Shown in pieces: positions 34,837 through 44,219 of a stretch of 64,000 bases of DNA. Positions within the stretch are counted from its first letter, which is position 1; each line of letters begins with the position of its first letter. This DNA comes from JALONH01 sp046329235 (GTDB taxonomy: Bacteria; Bacteroidota; Bacteroidia; Cytophagales; Cytophagaceae): positions 248,001 through 312,000 of the forward strand of contig JAXLVA010000001.1 in the NCBI GenBank assembly GCA_046329235.1. Direction: 5' to 3'. Both the position numbers and the translations under genes were made by a program. Below the pieces are notes generated by a model, which made no database searches, was not told where the DNA came from, and saw only the letters and a program-made list of their open reading frames with translations.

Positions 34837-35532
34837 ATGTTTCGATTCAAGCAATTTACCATACATCAAGATAAAACACCTATGAAGGTGTGTACGGATT
34901 CTTGTGTGATGGGAGCTTGGGTTCCGGTGGAGAATAGTCAACGAATTTTAGATATAGGTACGGGCACCGGCTTATTAGCCTTAATGGCAGCGCAACGTAC
35001 ACAGGCTGCAATTACTGCAATAGAACCGGATGAGATTACCTATCAACAAGCATTACAAAATGTAGCGGTTAGTCCGTTTGCTTCGCAAATTCAAATCATA
35101 AATCAGGATTTAGATAGTTTTGTTTCCAATCAAGACATATTATTTGATACGATCATTTGTAATCCCCCGTTTTTTTCGAATTCTATATTATCTAATGATG
35201 AGCGCAAGAATAGCGCATTGCATCAAACAACTTTAAGTTTTGAGAACCTTGTAAAAGGGATCGCAAGCTTATCATCAGAGGATGGAATAGCTTATATTCT
35301 TATTAGTCCATATGAAACCAAACGATTACAACAAACTGCAGAAAACATTCAATTGTATTCTTCCGTTGGTATGCGTATGTGGGCGAATAATAAAAAACAC
35401 ATTCGTGATATAGTGGTATTATCAAAGCAGAACAAAGACTTTACCACACAAGATTTTTATATCAAACAAGAAGGAGATGAGTATACAGCGCAGATGAAAC
35501 AGTTGATGCAGCCGTATTACTTACATTTTTAA
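34837..35532 (+). CDS. trmN6: tRNA1(Val) (adenine37-N6)-methyltransferase TrmN6
   Basis: This is a SAM-dependent DNA/RNA adenine N6-methyltransferase of the YfiC type. The ATG at 34837 (MFRFKQFTIHQDKTPMKVCT) matches the family start; a start inside rnhA is less likely. Motif I is ILDIGTGTGLLALM and the catalytic NPPF motif is at residues 109-112. TPMKVCTDSCVMGAW is the family signature. The length is 231 residues. The stop codon shares a TTAA with the convergent serC gene. Confidence 0.93.
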   Translation: MFRFKQFTIHQDKTPMKVCTDSCVMGAWVPVENSQRILDIGTGTGLLALMAAQRTQAAITAIEPDEITYQQALQNVAVSPFASQIQIINQDLDSFVSNQDILFDTIICNPPFFSNSILSNDERKNSALHQTTLSFENLVKGIASLSSEDGIAYILISPYETKRLQQTAENIQLYSSVGMRMWANNKKHIRDIVVLSKQNKDFTTQDFYIKQEGDEYTAQMKQLMQPYYLHF

Positions 35533-36575
35533 AAAGCAGAAAAAAAAGATATTAATTGGCCTATGTCTTCTTTGGTATGTGCCGGGAAATTAGCAATTCT
35601 AAAAGTATTAGATTTCCATTCGCCATAACCCTTGCCGAGTATTATTTTAGCGGCTTCAGCTCGTTGAAATAGATCTTTTAATTCAGCTTCACTGCTTGCT
35701 TTTAGTGTAAGTACAGTAGGAGATTGATATTCTTTTTCGCTAATAATAGGTGAGAATGTACTTTTTTCAAAAAATCGATTAATGTCGTTCATTTGTGCAA
35801 CTACACGAGCATAAGGAAGCTCCATACTTAATCCGGCCAAGCGTTGTTTAAGTAAATAAATTCCAAGAATATTGGGGGTATGTGTCGTCTGAAACTGTTG
35901 ACCATTAGCAATGATATTTTTCAGATCATTATAATGGGCACTTGTTACATCTTTCAGTGTTTCTTCTACTCGTGGGGATACTACTAATACTGCTAAACCG
36001 GAAGGAAGACCAAAACACTTTTGAACAGAAGCAAACCAAATATCAGCCATACTAAAATCAGTTTCGACTCCGGCCATAGAAGTAGTAGCATCTACAGCGA
36101 TGAGGCCTTTCCAGTTTGTTCTTATACTACCAAACTTAGAAGAGGGGATACAACTCCCATTAGAAGTTTCTACCTGTGTTAAACACAGAATAGAGTTTTC
36201 CTGTGAAGAGGAATAAAAAGAAGCAGGTATAGGTTCTTCAAAAGAATAGGAGTTAGCTTGAACTTTTCTTCCTAAAGCCTCTGATACTTGTTTCCACTTG
36301 TTTCCAAATGCTCCATTGTAGATATGAGTGAAGGTATAGTTGGGAAAAGACTGAGCGATAATTTCCCAGCACTCTGTAGCAGAAGAGGTGAAGTAAACTT
36401 TATATCCACTCGGAAGGTGAAATACTTCTTGCGCTACGATTTCTGTTGTTTGGTATAAATGTGAGAATGCTTTACTTCGATGATTCATCGACAATATCCC
36501 GGAACGCAGTGCCTGTTGCATATCCTCTTCAATGGAAGCATGCAGCTTGGATGGTCCAGGATAAAAGTTAAGCAT
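35529..36575 (-). CDS. serC: phosphoserine aminotransferase
   Basis: SerC is a class V PLP aminotransferase of serine (and pyridoxine) synthesis. It starts MLNFYPGPSKLHASIEEDM; the PLP lysine is Lys186 in WFASVQKCFGLPSG, and VDATTSMAGVETDF holds the cofactor Asp. The 348 residues are about 10-15 shorter than the E. coli enzyme, a common variant in Bacteroidota. It is the last gene of the run xerD-aroQ-serC, 15 bp after aroQ. Other class V members cannot be wholly excluded. Confidence 0.88.
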   Translation of the reverse strand: MLNFYPGPSKLHASIEEDMQQALRSGILSMNHRSKAFSHLYQTTEIVAQEVFHLPSGYKVYFTSSATECWEIIAQSFPNYTFTHIYNGAFGNKWKQVSEALGRKVQANSYSFEEPIPASFYSSSQENSILCLTQVETSNGSCIPSSKFGSIRTNWKGLIAVDATTSMAGVETDFSMADIWFASVQKCFGLPSGLAVLVVSPRVEETLKDVTSAHYNDLKNIIANGQQFQTTHTPNILGIYLLKQRLAGLSMELPYARVVAQMNDINRFFEKSTFSPIISEKEYQSPTVLTLKASSEAELKDLFQRAEAAKIILGKGYGEWKSNTFRIANFPAHTKEDIGQLISFFSAF

Positions 36576-36590
36576 AAAGCAAATAGAAGT

Positions 36591-37007
36591 TTATGACAAG
36601 AATGATTGTAAGGCTAACTCATAGCTTTTTAATCCAAAGCCGGTAATAACGCCTTTACAGTTTTTAGCCATAAAGCTCTTATGGCGATATTCTTCACGTG
36701 CATACACATTCGAAATATGAACTTCAATTACCGGTGTTTTAATTCCTGCAATAGCATCCGCAATAGCAATACTCGTATGTGTATAGGCTCCTGCATTAAA
36801 GATAATGCCATCAAAGTCAAACCCTACTTCATGAATTTTGTTGACCAATAAGCCTTCTACATTGGATTGAAAATAATATAATTCAATGGAAGGATACTTG
36901 GTTTGTAACGATTGAAAAAACTCTTCAAACGATTGTGCACCGTAAATTCCAGGTTCACGTTTTCCTAATAAATTAAGATTGGGTCCGTTTAAAATTAATA
37001 GTTTCAT
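36591..37007 (-). CDS. aroQ: type II 3-dehydroquinate dehydratase
   Basis: This is the third step of the shikimate pathway; the enzyme is a dodecamer of flavodoxin-like subunits. NGPNLNLLGKREPGIYG carries the catalytic Arg17 and Tyr22. FNAGAYTHTSIAIADAI and PVIEVHISNVYAREEYRHKS are the other two family motifs, with the active His. The length of 138 residues is usual. It lies 39 bp after xerD and 15 bp before serC. Confidence 0.96.
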   Translation of the reverse strand: MKLLILNGPNLNLLGKREPGIYGAQSFEEFFQSLQTKYPSIELYYFQSNVEGLLVNKIHEVGFDFDGIIFNAGAYTHTSIAIADAIAGIKTPVIEVHISNVYAREEYRHKSFMAKNCKGVITGFGLKSYELALQSFLS

Positions 37008-37046
37008 GAGGCAATGTTTATGCTAATATAAACAAAATTAATAAGG

Positions 37047-37943
37047 TTAACTTCTTGGGTGAAACTCTTTGATGATTTGGAGCAAATAGTCTCTATCTAA
37101 GTGTGTATATATTTCAGTTGTGGTGATGGATTCGTGACCTAACATTTCCTGCACAGCTCTCAAATCAGCACCACCTTCTATAAGGTGAGTAGCAAAAGAG
37201 TGGCGGAATGTATGTGGGCTAACTTGTTTCTTTAATCCACATTGTCGTACTAATTGTTTGATAATGGTGAATACCATTACTCTAGTTAAATTTTTCCCTC
37301 TACGATTAAGGAATACATAATTTTCAAATCCCTTTTGAACATCAATATGGGGGCGGATTTCGTCGATATAGATACGTATGAATTTTAGTGCTTCCCGGCC
37401 AATAGGTACCAGTCTTTCTTTATTTCCTTTCCCAATGACACGCACAAATCCTTCATTGAAAAACAAAGATGTTAAACGTAAATCAACTAACTCTGAAACA
37501 CGCAAACCGGAACTGTAAAGAGTTTCCAGCATAGCTCGATTACGAGCTCCTTCCGGAGTGGATAAATCTATTACGGCAAATATTTGATCAATATCTTCCA
37601 CTGTTAAAGTGTCAGGTAGTTTCCTTCCAAGTTTAGGACTTTCCAGTAATTCTGAAGGGTCTTGCTTTAGGATTTCTTCTATTTGAAGAAACCTGAAAAA
37701 AGCTTTAAGACCTGAAATAATCCGAGCTTGTGAATAGGCCGACAAACCCATTTCAGCAACATAATGAACAAATTGTTCCAAATCAGATAATTCGATTTGA
37801 GCTACCGCTTTGGGAGGTCCGGAAAGTGATAAAAATTGAACTAACTTATCCACATCTCGAGCATAAGCCTCCAGTGTATTAACTGATAGAGAACGCTCTA
37901 GTTTAAGATATTGAACAAACTGTTTTTGTAAGGTAGCCCACAT
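37047..37943 (-). CDS. xerD: XerD-type site-specific tyrosine recombinase
   Basis: XerD resolves chromosome dimers at dif with its partner XerC. The start at 37943 (MWATLQKQFVQYLKLERSLS) gives 298 residues, exactly the length of E. coli XerD; a start 14 codons upstream is possible but adds nothing conserved. Catalytic residues are Arg in SSGLRVSELV, Lys in IGKGNKERLVP, His and Arg in SPHTFRHSFATHL, His in LGHESITTTEIYTH and the nucleophilic Tyr in IYTHLD. It is probably the Xer enzyme that the FtsK at 39098 activates. Confidence 0.92.
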   Translation of the reverse strand: MWATLQKQFVQYLKLERSLSVNTLEAYARDVDKLVQFLSLSGPPKAVAQIELSDLEQFVHYVAEMGLSAYSQARIISGLKAFFRFLQIEEILKQDPSELLESPKLGRKLPDTLTVEDIDQIFAVIDLSTPEGARNRAMLETLYSSGLRVSELVDLRLTSLFFNEGFVRVIGKGNKERLVPIGREALKFIRIYIDEIRPHIDVQKGFENYVFLNRRGKNLTRVMVFTIIKQLVRQCGLKKQVSPHTFRHSFATHLIEGGADLRAVQEMLGHESITTTEIYTHLDRDYLLQIIKEFHPRS

Positions 37944-38047
37944 AATAAAATTGGTACTGCTAAAGTACATTTTTTCTGTCAACATGCCTTTAGAAGCCTT
38001 ACTATTCTTATAAATCTTTTGTATTTTAGAGGATTAAAAAATGAACA

Positions 38048-39085
38048 ATGTTGTATTCCCTTTTCATTAAACCTTTCCTATTCTTATTTACTCCGGAAAA
38101 AGCTCATCATGTTGCTTTTTCATTATTAAAATGGACTTGTAAAATTCCGGGTGTTAAAGGAATCAACAGAGCCATGTTCTCTATCGCGAATAAAAAATTA
38201 GAACGCACCGTTTTTGGAATCACATTTCCTAATCCGGTGGGCTTGGCAGCAGGGTTTGATAAAGATGCAAAGGTGATTGATGAATTTGCCACATTAGGTT
38301 TTGGTTTTATCGAAATAGGAACGGTGACTCCTTTGCCTCAGTCGGGTAATGATCAACCACGTTTGTTTAGATTAGTAGAAGATGAAGCCATCATCAACCG
38401 CATGGGTTTTAATAATGGTGGAATGTATGCTGTGGCTGAACGTTTGAAAAAAAGAACATCGAATGTTATCGTAGGTGGCAACATTGGGAAAAATAAAGTA
38501 ACGCCAAACGAAGAAGCAGAACTAGATTATCAGAAATCATTTGAAGTGTTATTCCCTTACGTAGACTATTTTGTCATTAATGTGAGTTCACCTAATACAC
38601 CGGGCTTAAGAGCTCTACAAGAGAAAGAACCGTTAACGAAGTTGATTACATCACTTCAAGCCTTGAATAAACAAAAGCCAAAGCAAAAACCAATCTTGCT
38701 AAAAATAGCACCTGATTTGACTAATGAGCAATTAGATGATATCATATCTATTGTAACAGAAACTAAATTGGATGGGGTTATTGCTACGAATACGACGATA
38801 TCTAGAGCTGATTTGAAAACGGACTCTAATAAAGTGACATCGATTGGCGCAGGTGGTTTAAGTGGTAAGCCTTTAACACAACGTAGCACGGAAGTGATTC
38901 GTTATTTAGTACAGAAATCTAATCATAGTTTTCCGGTAATCGGAGTTGGTGGTATTCACAGTGCAGAAGATGCAATAGAGAAGTTGGATGCTGGTGCATC
39001 TTTAGTTCAAGTATATTCAGGATTTATATACGAAGGTCCTTCGTTAGTTAAAAAAATTAATGCTGCTCTGTTACAACGAGCATAA
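38048..39085 (+). CDS. pyrD: class 2 dihydroorotate dehydrogenase (quinone)
   Basis: This membrane-associated flavoenzyme of pyrimidine synthesis passes electrons to quinone. An N-terminal amphipathic/hydrophobic stretch (MLYSLFIKPFLFLFTPEKAHHV) marks class 2. NPVGLAAGFDKDAKVI and INVSSPNTPGLRALQ, with the catalytic Ser, are family motifs, and VGVGGIHSAEDA-type phosphate loops lie near the end. The length of 345 residues is normal. ftsK follows after 12 bp. Confidence 0.96.
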   Translation: MLYSLFIKPFLFLFTPEKAHHVAFSLLKWTCKIPGVKGINRAMFSIANKKLERTVFGITFPNPVGLAAGFDKDAKVIDEFATLGFGFIEIGTVTPLPQSGNDQPRLFRLVEDEAIINRMGFNNGGMYAVAERLKKRTSNVIVGGNIGKNKVTPNEEAELDYQKSFEVLFPYVDYFVINVSSPNTPGLRALQEKEPLTKLITSLQALNKQKPKQKPILLKIAPDLTNEQLDDIISIVTETKLDGVIATNTTISRADLKTDSNKVTSIGAGGLSGKPLTQRSTEVIRYLVQKSNHSFPVIGVGGIHSAEDAIEKLDAGASLVQVYSGFIYEGPSLVKKINAALLQRA

Positions 39086-39097
39086 TTTTTATTCAGA

Positions 39098-41611
39098 ATG
39101 GCAGAAAATAAAATAAAAGCGGAAAACACTCCTAGGAAATCGTCGAACAAAGTTCGCTCGAAAGAAAAGGAAGCGTATGATGAGGAAGAAGAAGTAACAG
39201 AAGCCGGTGAAAGAAAAAACATTTTCGCTTTTGTCAAGGATAGAAGATTCCATTTAGTCTCCGGAATTTTTATCATGCTATTTTCTTTAAGTTTAATCAT
39301 AGCGTTTACATCCTACTTATTTACCGGTACGAATGACCAAAGTGTGGTAGAAGCCTTATGGGATTCTAGCATACAAGAATCTGGTAAAGAAATATACAAT
39401 GTATTGGGAATTGTAGGAGCATTCTGCTCTTATTGGTTTATGTATCGTTGGTTTGGTATTGCGGCCTACTTACTTATTCCTTATTTCTTTTTATTAGGAT
39501 TTAGAATTGTTTATTTGGCTACACCTGTATCCTTATATAAACTGGCTAGAGTTGTTTTATTCTTTACTTTATGGATAAGTATTTCCATGGGGTATTTGTT
39601 GTTGAAATTTAATTCAGGTGCGAATCTGTCAGTATGGAGTGGCGGGGTAGGACATTACACAGCAGATTATTTAGAAAACCTAATTGGTATAGCCACACCT
39701 ATTTTGTTGTTGTTTGCATTAGCCACTTACCTGATTTATTATTTCAATATTACAAAGCTTGATATGCCGGGTTATGTAGCTTCTCCTGAAGAGAATATCA
39801 AAGACGCTATACCGACCAATGAAAATGCGGATGAATATATAGAGGAAGAAGAACTGGAAGAAGTAGAAGAGTCGGAAGAAGAGGAGATGGGAGAAATTGT
39901 GGTAGAAGAGAAAACTTCTATTCCATTGGTCATGGAGGAAACTGAAGAAGAGGAGGAAGAAATAGAAGAAGAGTTGGAAGAGGAAGAATTGGAAGAAGAA
40001 TCTGAAGAGGAAGAAATAGAGGAGACAGAAGAATTACCATCCTTTGTGGTAGAAGAGGCTCCTGCTAAAGAAGACCTACCGGATGAATCACTGAAGAATT
40101 TTAATTACGACCCTAAGTTAGATTTATCTTCTTATAAATATCCGGGCTTGGATTTGATGAATGAATATGATGTCAGCAAAGTCTCTGTTACTAAAGAAGA
40201 ATTAGAAGCGAATAAAGATAAAATTGTAGAAACGTTATCGCACTACAATATTAGTATTGCTTCTATCAAAGCTACCATTGGTCCTACGGTTACTTTGTAT
40301 GAAATTGTACCGGATGCGGGTATTCGTATTTCTAAGATTAAAAACTTAGAAGATGATATTGCGCTTAGTTTAGCTGCATTAGGTATTCGTATTATTGCAC
40401 CTATTCCTGGTAAAGGTACTATTGGTATTGAAGTACCGAATAAGAATAAAGAAATGGTTTCAATGCGTTCTGTTTTAAGTACAGAGAAATTTATGAAATC
40501 AGAAAAAGAACTTCCAATTGTTTTTGGTAAAACCATTACGAATGAAGTGTTCTTAGCGGATTTAGCCGAATTACCTCACATATTAATTGCAGGGGCTACC
40601 GGTCAAGGTAAGTCGGTTGGCTTAAATGTGTTGTTAGCTTCTTTACTTTACAAAAAGCATCCATCGCAGTTAAAGCTTGTCTTAGTAGATCCTAAGAAAG
40701 TAGAGTTAACATTATTTAATAAGATTGAGCGTCACTTCTTGGCTAAACTACCGGATGGAGAAGAAGCAATTATCACTGATACTAAGAAAGTAATTCATAC
40801 ACTGAATTCACTTTGTATTGAAATGGATTTGCGTTATGATTTATTAAAAGATGCGCAGTGTCGTAATATTCGAGAGTATAATAAGAAATTTGTAGAGCGT
40901 AAATTAAATCCGAATAATGGACATCGATTCTTACCCTACATTGTCTTAGTCATTGATGAGTTAGCCGATTTGATGATGACGGCAGGTAAAGAAGTTGAAA
41001 CTCCTATTGCACGTTTAGCACAATTAGCTCGTGCTATTGGTATTCACTTAGTGGTTGCTACGCAGCGTCCATCGGTGAACGTTATTACCGGTATTATTAA
41101 AGCGAACTTCCCGGCGCGTTTATCTTTCAAAGTGACATCTAAGATTGACTCCAGAACTATTTTGGATGCCGGTGGGGCTGATCAACTGATAGGTAAAGGG
41201 GATATGTTATTTTCACACGGCTCCGAATTAGTGCGTATTCAGTGTGCCTTCTTAGATACTCCGGAGGTGGAAAGGGTATGTGATTTCATTGGAAATCAGA
41301 GGGGATACGATATGGCATACAAATTGCCTGAGTATGTAGACGATGAATCAGGAGATGAGAAAAGTGATTTTGACTTCTCTCAACGTGATCAACTATTTGA
41401 AGAGGCGGCTCGTGTTATTGTGATGCATCAACAAGGTAGTACCTCTTTACTTCAACGAAAGCTGAAATTGGGCTATAATCGTGCAGGTCGTCTAATTGAC
41501 CAATTAGAATCGGCTGGAATTGTAGGGCCTTTTGAAGGCAGTAAAGCGCGTGAAGTGTTGGTAAAGGATGAGTTCAGTTTAGAATTGTTACTCAAATCCC
41601 TTGATTCTTAG
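39098..41611 (+). CDS. ftsK: FtsK/SpoIIIE DNA translocase
   Basis: FtsK pumps chromosomal DNA through the closing septum and activates Xer recombination. Four or five membrane helices occupy residues 53-217. A strikingly acidic linker (about 248-335, long Glu runs) follows, instead of the Pro/Gln linker of E. coli. The motor domain has Walker A GATGQGKS at 499-506 and Walker B LVIDELADLMM. The C terminus (about 770-837) is a winged-helix gamma domain (RKLKLGYNRAGRLIDQLE). The length of 837 residues is usual for Bacteroidota. Confidence 0.97.
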   Translation: MAENKIKAENTPRKSSNKVRSKEKEAYDEEEEVTEAGERKNIFAFVKDRRFHLVSGIFIMLFSLSLIIAFTSYLFTGTNDQSVVEALWDSSIQESGKEIYNVLGIVGAFCSYWFMYRWFGIAAYLLIPYFFLLGFRIVYLATPVSLYKLARVVLFFTLWISISMGYLLLKFNSGANLSVWSGGVGHYTADYLENLIGIATPILLLFALATYLIYYFNITKLDMPGYVASPEENIKDAIPTNENADEYIEEEELEEVEESEEEEMGEIVVEEKTSIPLVMEETEEEEEEIEEELEEEELEEESEEEEIEETEELPSFVVEEAPAKEDLPDESLKNFNYDPKLDLSSYKYPGLDLMNEYDVSKVSVTKEELEANKDKIVETLSHYNISIASIKATIGPTVTLYEIVPDAGIRISKIKNLEDDIALSLAALGIRIIAPIPGKGTIGIEVPNKNKEMVSMRSVLSTEKFMKSEKELPIVFGKTITNEVFLADLAELPHILIAGATGQGKSVGLNVLLASLLYKKHPSQLKLVLVDPKKVELTLFNKIERHFLAKLPDGEEAIITDTKKVIHTLNSLCIEMDLRYDLLKDAQCRNIREYNKKFVERKLNPNNGHRFLPYIVLVIDELADLMMTAGKEVETPIARLAQLARAIGIHLVVATQRPSVNVITGIIKANFPARLSFKVTSKIDSRTILDAGGADQLIGKGDMLFSHGSELVRIQCAFLDTPEVERVCDFIGNQRGYDMAYKLPEYVDDESGDEKSDFDFSQRDQLFEEAARVIVMHQQGSTSLLQRKLKLGYNRAGRLIDQLESAGIVGPFEGSKAREVLVKDEFSLELLLKSLDS

Positions 41612-41632
41612 GTCAAAAAGAAAGTATCTTTG
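41601..41632 (+). promoter_or_regulatory. promoter of the lolA-pyrF pair
   Basis: TATCTTTG (41625-41632) is an exact TAnnTTTG box, with a TTG at 41601-41603, 21 bases upstream, inside the last codons of ftsK. The ATG at 41654 lies 21 bases after the box. Confidence 0.58.
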
Positions 41633-41653
41633 TATTCAAATTAATTCAAAAAA

Positions 41654-42301
41654 ATGAAGAAAATTGTATTCTCAACGTTGTCTTTTTTAGCTGTAGTATT
41701 ATTGGCTTGGGCTCAATATGACCCTAAAGCTCAGGCTATTCTAGATGAAATGAGTAATAAATTTAAAACTTATTCCTCTTATAAAGCAACCTTTACTTAT
41801 TCAATGAATAATACAGCCGCAGGTGTTAAAGAGCCGGAAGTGAAAGGTGATATTACTGTAAAAGGGAATAAATATAAATTGACATTACCTAAGCAGGAGA
41901 TTTTTAATAATGGTACCACTGTGTGGACATACATGAAAGATGTTAACGAAGTGAACATTTCCAATTATGATCCCAATGAAGATGATATGTCTCCAAGTAA
42001 AATATATACGATGTATAAAAAAGGATATAAGTATGTATATGTGGGTGACAAAACAGTTGGTTCTGCAGTACATCAAATGATAGAGCTAGTTCCGGAAGAT
42101 AGAAAGAACCGTTTCACGAAAGTAAAATTAGAAATAGGGAAGACGGATAAGACTTTAAAGAATTGGAAATTATATGAGAAAAACGGTAATGTGTATGAAT
42201 ACAAAGTTACCAGCTTTACTCCAAATGTAGTTGTGGAAGATGCTACGTTTACTTTTAACAAGTCGAAATATCCTAACGTGACGGAGATTGATTTAAGATA
42301 A
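41654..42301 (+). CDS. LolA-like outer-membrane lipoprotein carrier
   Basis: This periplasmic protein of 215 residues has signal peptide MKKIVFSTLSFLAVVLLAWA. The mature part fits the LolA/LolB half-barrel: repeated amphipathic strands such as YSSYKATFTYSMNN, GDITVKGNKYKLTLPKQEIFNNGTTVWTY and a C-terminal VVVEDATFTFN. LolA carries lipoproteins to the outer membrane. The FtsK-LolA neighbourhood is common in this phylum and supports the call; close paralogues (DUF-type carriers) cannot be fully excluded. pyrF follows after one base. Confidence 0.83.
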   Translation: MKKIVFSTLSFLAVVLLAWAQYDPKAQAILDEMSNKFKTYSSYKATFTYSMNNTAAGVKEPEVKGDITVKGNKYKLTLPKQEIFNNGTTVWTYMKDVNEVNISNYDPNEDDMSPSKIYTMYKKGYKYVYVGDKTVGSAVHQMIELVPEDRKNRFTKVKLEIGKTDKTLKNWKLYEKNGNVYEYKVTSFTPNVVVEDATFTFNKSKYPNVTEIDLR

Positions 42302-42302
42302 G

Positions 42303-43115
42303 ATGAACCGTCAGGAATTAGTTAAACAAATTAAAACAAAGGAATCTTACTTATGTGTTGGACTTGATACCGACATGAGTAAGATTCCTTCTCATTTATT
42401 AAAAGAGAAGGATCCAATCTTCGAGTTTAATAAATATATTATTGATGCTACTATTGATTTAGCGGTAGCATACAAACCCAACTTAGCCTTCTACGAATGT
42501 TATGGAACCGCAGGGTGGGAATCGCTTCAACGTACGATGGAGTGGATGCCTAAAGATGTATTCACTATTGCAGATGCTAAACGTGGTGATATAGGAAATA
42601 CCGCTACCATGTATGCAAAGGCATTCTTTGATAAGATGAATTTTGATTCTGTTACTGTGGCTCCTTATATGGGAGAGGATTCAGTAAAACCATTTTTAGA
42701 ATTCAAAGATAAATGGGCAATTGTGTTAGGTCTTACATCCAATGCAGGCAGTAAAGATTTTCAACAAGTAATGATGCAGTCAAATCAGCCTTTGTATAAA
42801 GAAGTGTTGAAGAAAGTGGCTGAATGGGGTACAGAAGAGAATCTAATGTTTGTAGTTGGAGCAACCAAAGCAGAAGCCTTTAAAGAAATTAGAGAAATAG
42901 TTCCTAATCACTTTCTATTAGTACCCGGAGTGGGTGCGCAAGGTGGAAGTCTTGCAGAAGTATCTAAATATGGAATGAATAAAGAAGTTGGCTTATTGAT
43001 TAATTCTTCTCGTGCTATTTTATACGCAGACTCTACTGAGCGCTTTGCACAAGCTGCTAGAAAAGAAGCTAAGCAGGTACAAGAAGAAATGAAACAATTT
43101 TTACAAACTATTTAA
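42303..43115 (+). CDS. pyrF: orotidine 5'-phosphate decarboxylase (type 2)
   Basis: This is the last step of UMP synthesis. The catalytic Asp-Lys-Asp triad sits in ADAKRGDIGNTA (Asp91, Lys93, Asp96), and LCVGLDTDMSKIP is the typical start of the longer type 2 (mycobacterial/Bacteroidota) form. The length of 270 residues fits that subgroup. Its stop shares a TTAA with the convergent permease gene. With pyrD 3 kb upstream it makes a loosely linked pyrimidine pair around ftsK. Confidence 0.96.
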   Translation: MNRQELVKQIKTKESYLCVGLDTDMSKIPSHLLKEKDPIFEFNKYIIDATIDLAVAYKPNLAFYECYGTAGWESLQRTMEWMPKDVFTIADAKRGDIGNTATMYAKAFFDKMNFDSVTVAPYMGEDSVKPFLEFKDKWAIVLGLTSNAGSKDFQQVMMQSNQPLYKEVLKKVAEWGTEENLMFVVGATKAEAFKEIREIVPNHFLLVPGVGAQGGSLAEVSKYGMNKEVGLLINSSRAILYADSTERFAQAARKEAKQVQEEMKQFLQTI

Positions 43116-44155
43116 TCTTCGTCGCCCAGTATTAAACTGAATCGGTTAAGCGAAGGCACCGTATCACAAATAATCTTAAATACACCTGTTAAGGGGATGA
43201 ATAAAATCATTCCCACTACACCCCATATCATTCCTCCAATAAATACGGCAAGTATCGTAGCAAATGGATTTACTTTAACGTATCCTCCTACTACTTTAGG
43301 TGTGGTGAAGTTATTATCAATAAATTGATTAAACATGAACACTGCTAACACTACAATTGGATAGATTAATCCATCTTTATATAGTAGAGCAAAAATAATT
43401 GGTAGTGCCCCTCCAATAAAAGAACCAACGTATGGTATGATATTTAAGAAACCGGCAAGCATGCCAAGGAATATGCCATGTTCTATCCCAATGATAAATA
43501 ATCCTAAGGCATTCATACATCCTAGAATAAATAGAGCTAAAAGAAGGCCCGTTAAATAGTTTAAAACTAGTTTTTTTATTTTTTCAAATACGTCATTCAT
43601 GACAGATTTGTCATTATTGTTATGTACAAAGCTAAGTAGGAAGTTGCGTATGCGATTTCGGTATAATAGGATGAAAAAACAATACAAGAATACTAGAGTC
43701 ATACTAAATAAAAATGTGCCAAAACCAACCACAACATCTTGAAGAAAATTAAAACTTGAGGTAAGCATAGTTTTCATCTGATTGTTTAAGTTGATAGCTA
43801 AATTGTCTTTATCTAGACCAGTATAACTTTCAACAGATAATAATAATGAATAATATTTTTCTAACATTTTACTTTCTATAAAACCGAAGTCGTTGACTAG
43901 TTTTCTTAATTGTAAATAAATAAGTAGTAACACTAATACAACTGCAATTATGAGTGTTAAGACACCTGTTAATGCACCAAAGACTTTACTTTTACTTATT
44001 TTTTCTACGCGGTGTACTATAGGTAATACTAATAAACTAAGCAAGCCTGCAAATACAATAGGTATGATGATTGTTTTTGCCAAAATCATTACTGTTAAAG
44101 TAAAGAATACAAATAAATATGCTTGATTAGATTTTTTTAGAAATGAAGTATCCAT
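43112..44155 (-). CDS. AI-2E family membrane permease
   Basis: This inner-membrane protein of 347 residues has about seven or eight helices. The pattern of two N-terminal hairpins, a charged central region (NRIRNFLLSFVHNNNDKSVMNDVFEKIKKLVLNYLTG) and a C-terminal GFLNIIPYVGSFIGGALPII segment is diagnostic for the AI-2E/PerM family. The name reflects one member that exports autoinducer-2; most act on other substrates, including Na+ or small solutes. The function here is undetermined. It diverges from the DUF2851 gene. Confidence 0.88.
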   Translation of the reverse strand: MDTSFLKKSNQAYLFVFFTLTVMILAKTIIIPIVFAGLLSLLVLPIVHRVEKISKSKVFGALTGVLTLIIAVVLVLLLIYLQLRKLVNDFGFIESKMLEKYYSLLLSVESYTGLDKDNLAINLNNQMKTMLTSSFNFLQDVVVGFGTFLFSMTLVFLYCFFILLYRNRIRNFLLSFVHNNNDKSVMNDVFEKIKKLVLNYLTGLLLALFILGCMNALGLFIIGIEHGIFLGMLAGFLNIIPYVGSFIGGALPIIFALLYKDGLIYPIVVLAVFMFNQFIDNNFTTPKVVGGYVKVNPFATILAVFIGGMIWGVVGMILFIPLTGVFKIICDTVPSLNRFSLILGDED

Positions 44156-44219
44156 ATATCAAATGTAAAATATATAGGAAATTAGTTTAATTTTATCATT
44201 CAACCAAATTAAGCTATGT

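Noticed and set aside
39836..40105. Tandem repeat or CRISPR-like array in ftsK
   Set aside because: The repetition comes from Glu codons in a continuous reading frame; there are no spacers or palindromic repeats.
43112..44155. Autoinducer-2 exporter
   Set aside because: The family name derives from one member; nothing in the sequence or context points to AI-2, so only the family is assigned.
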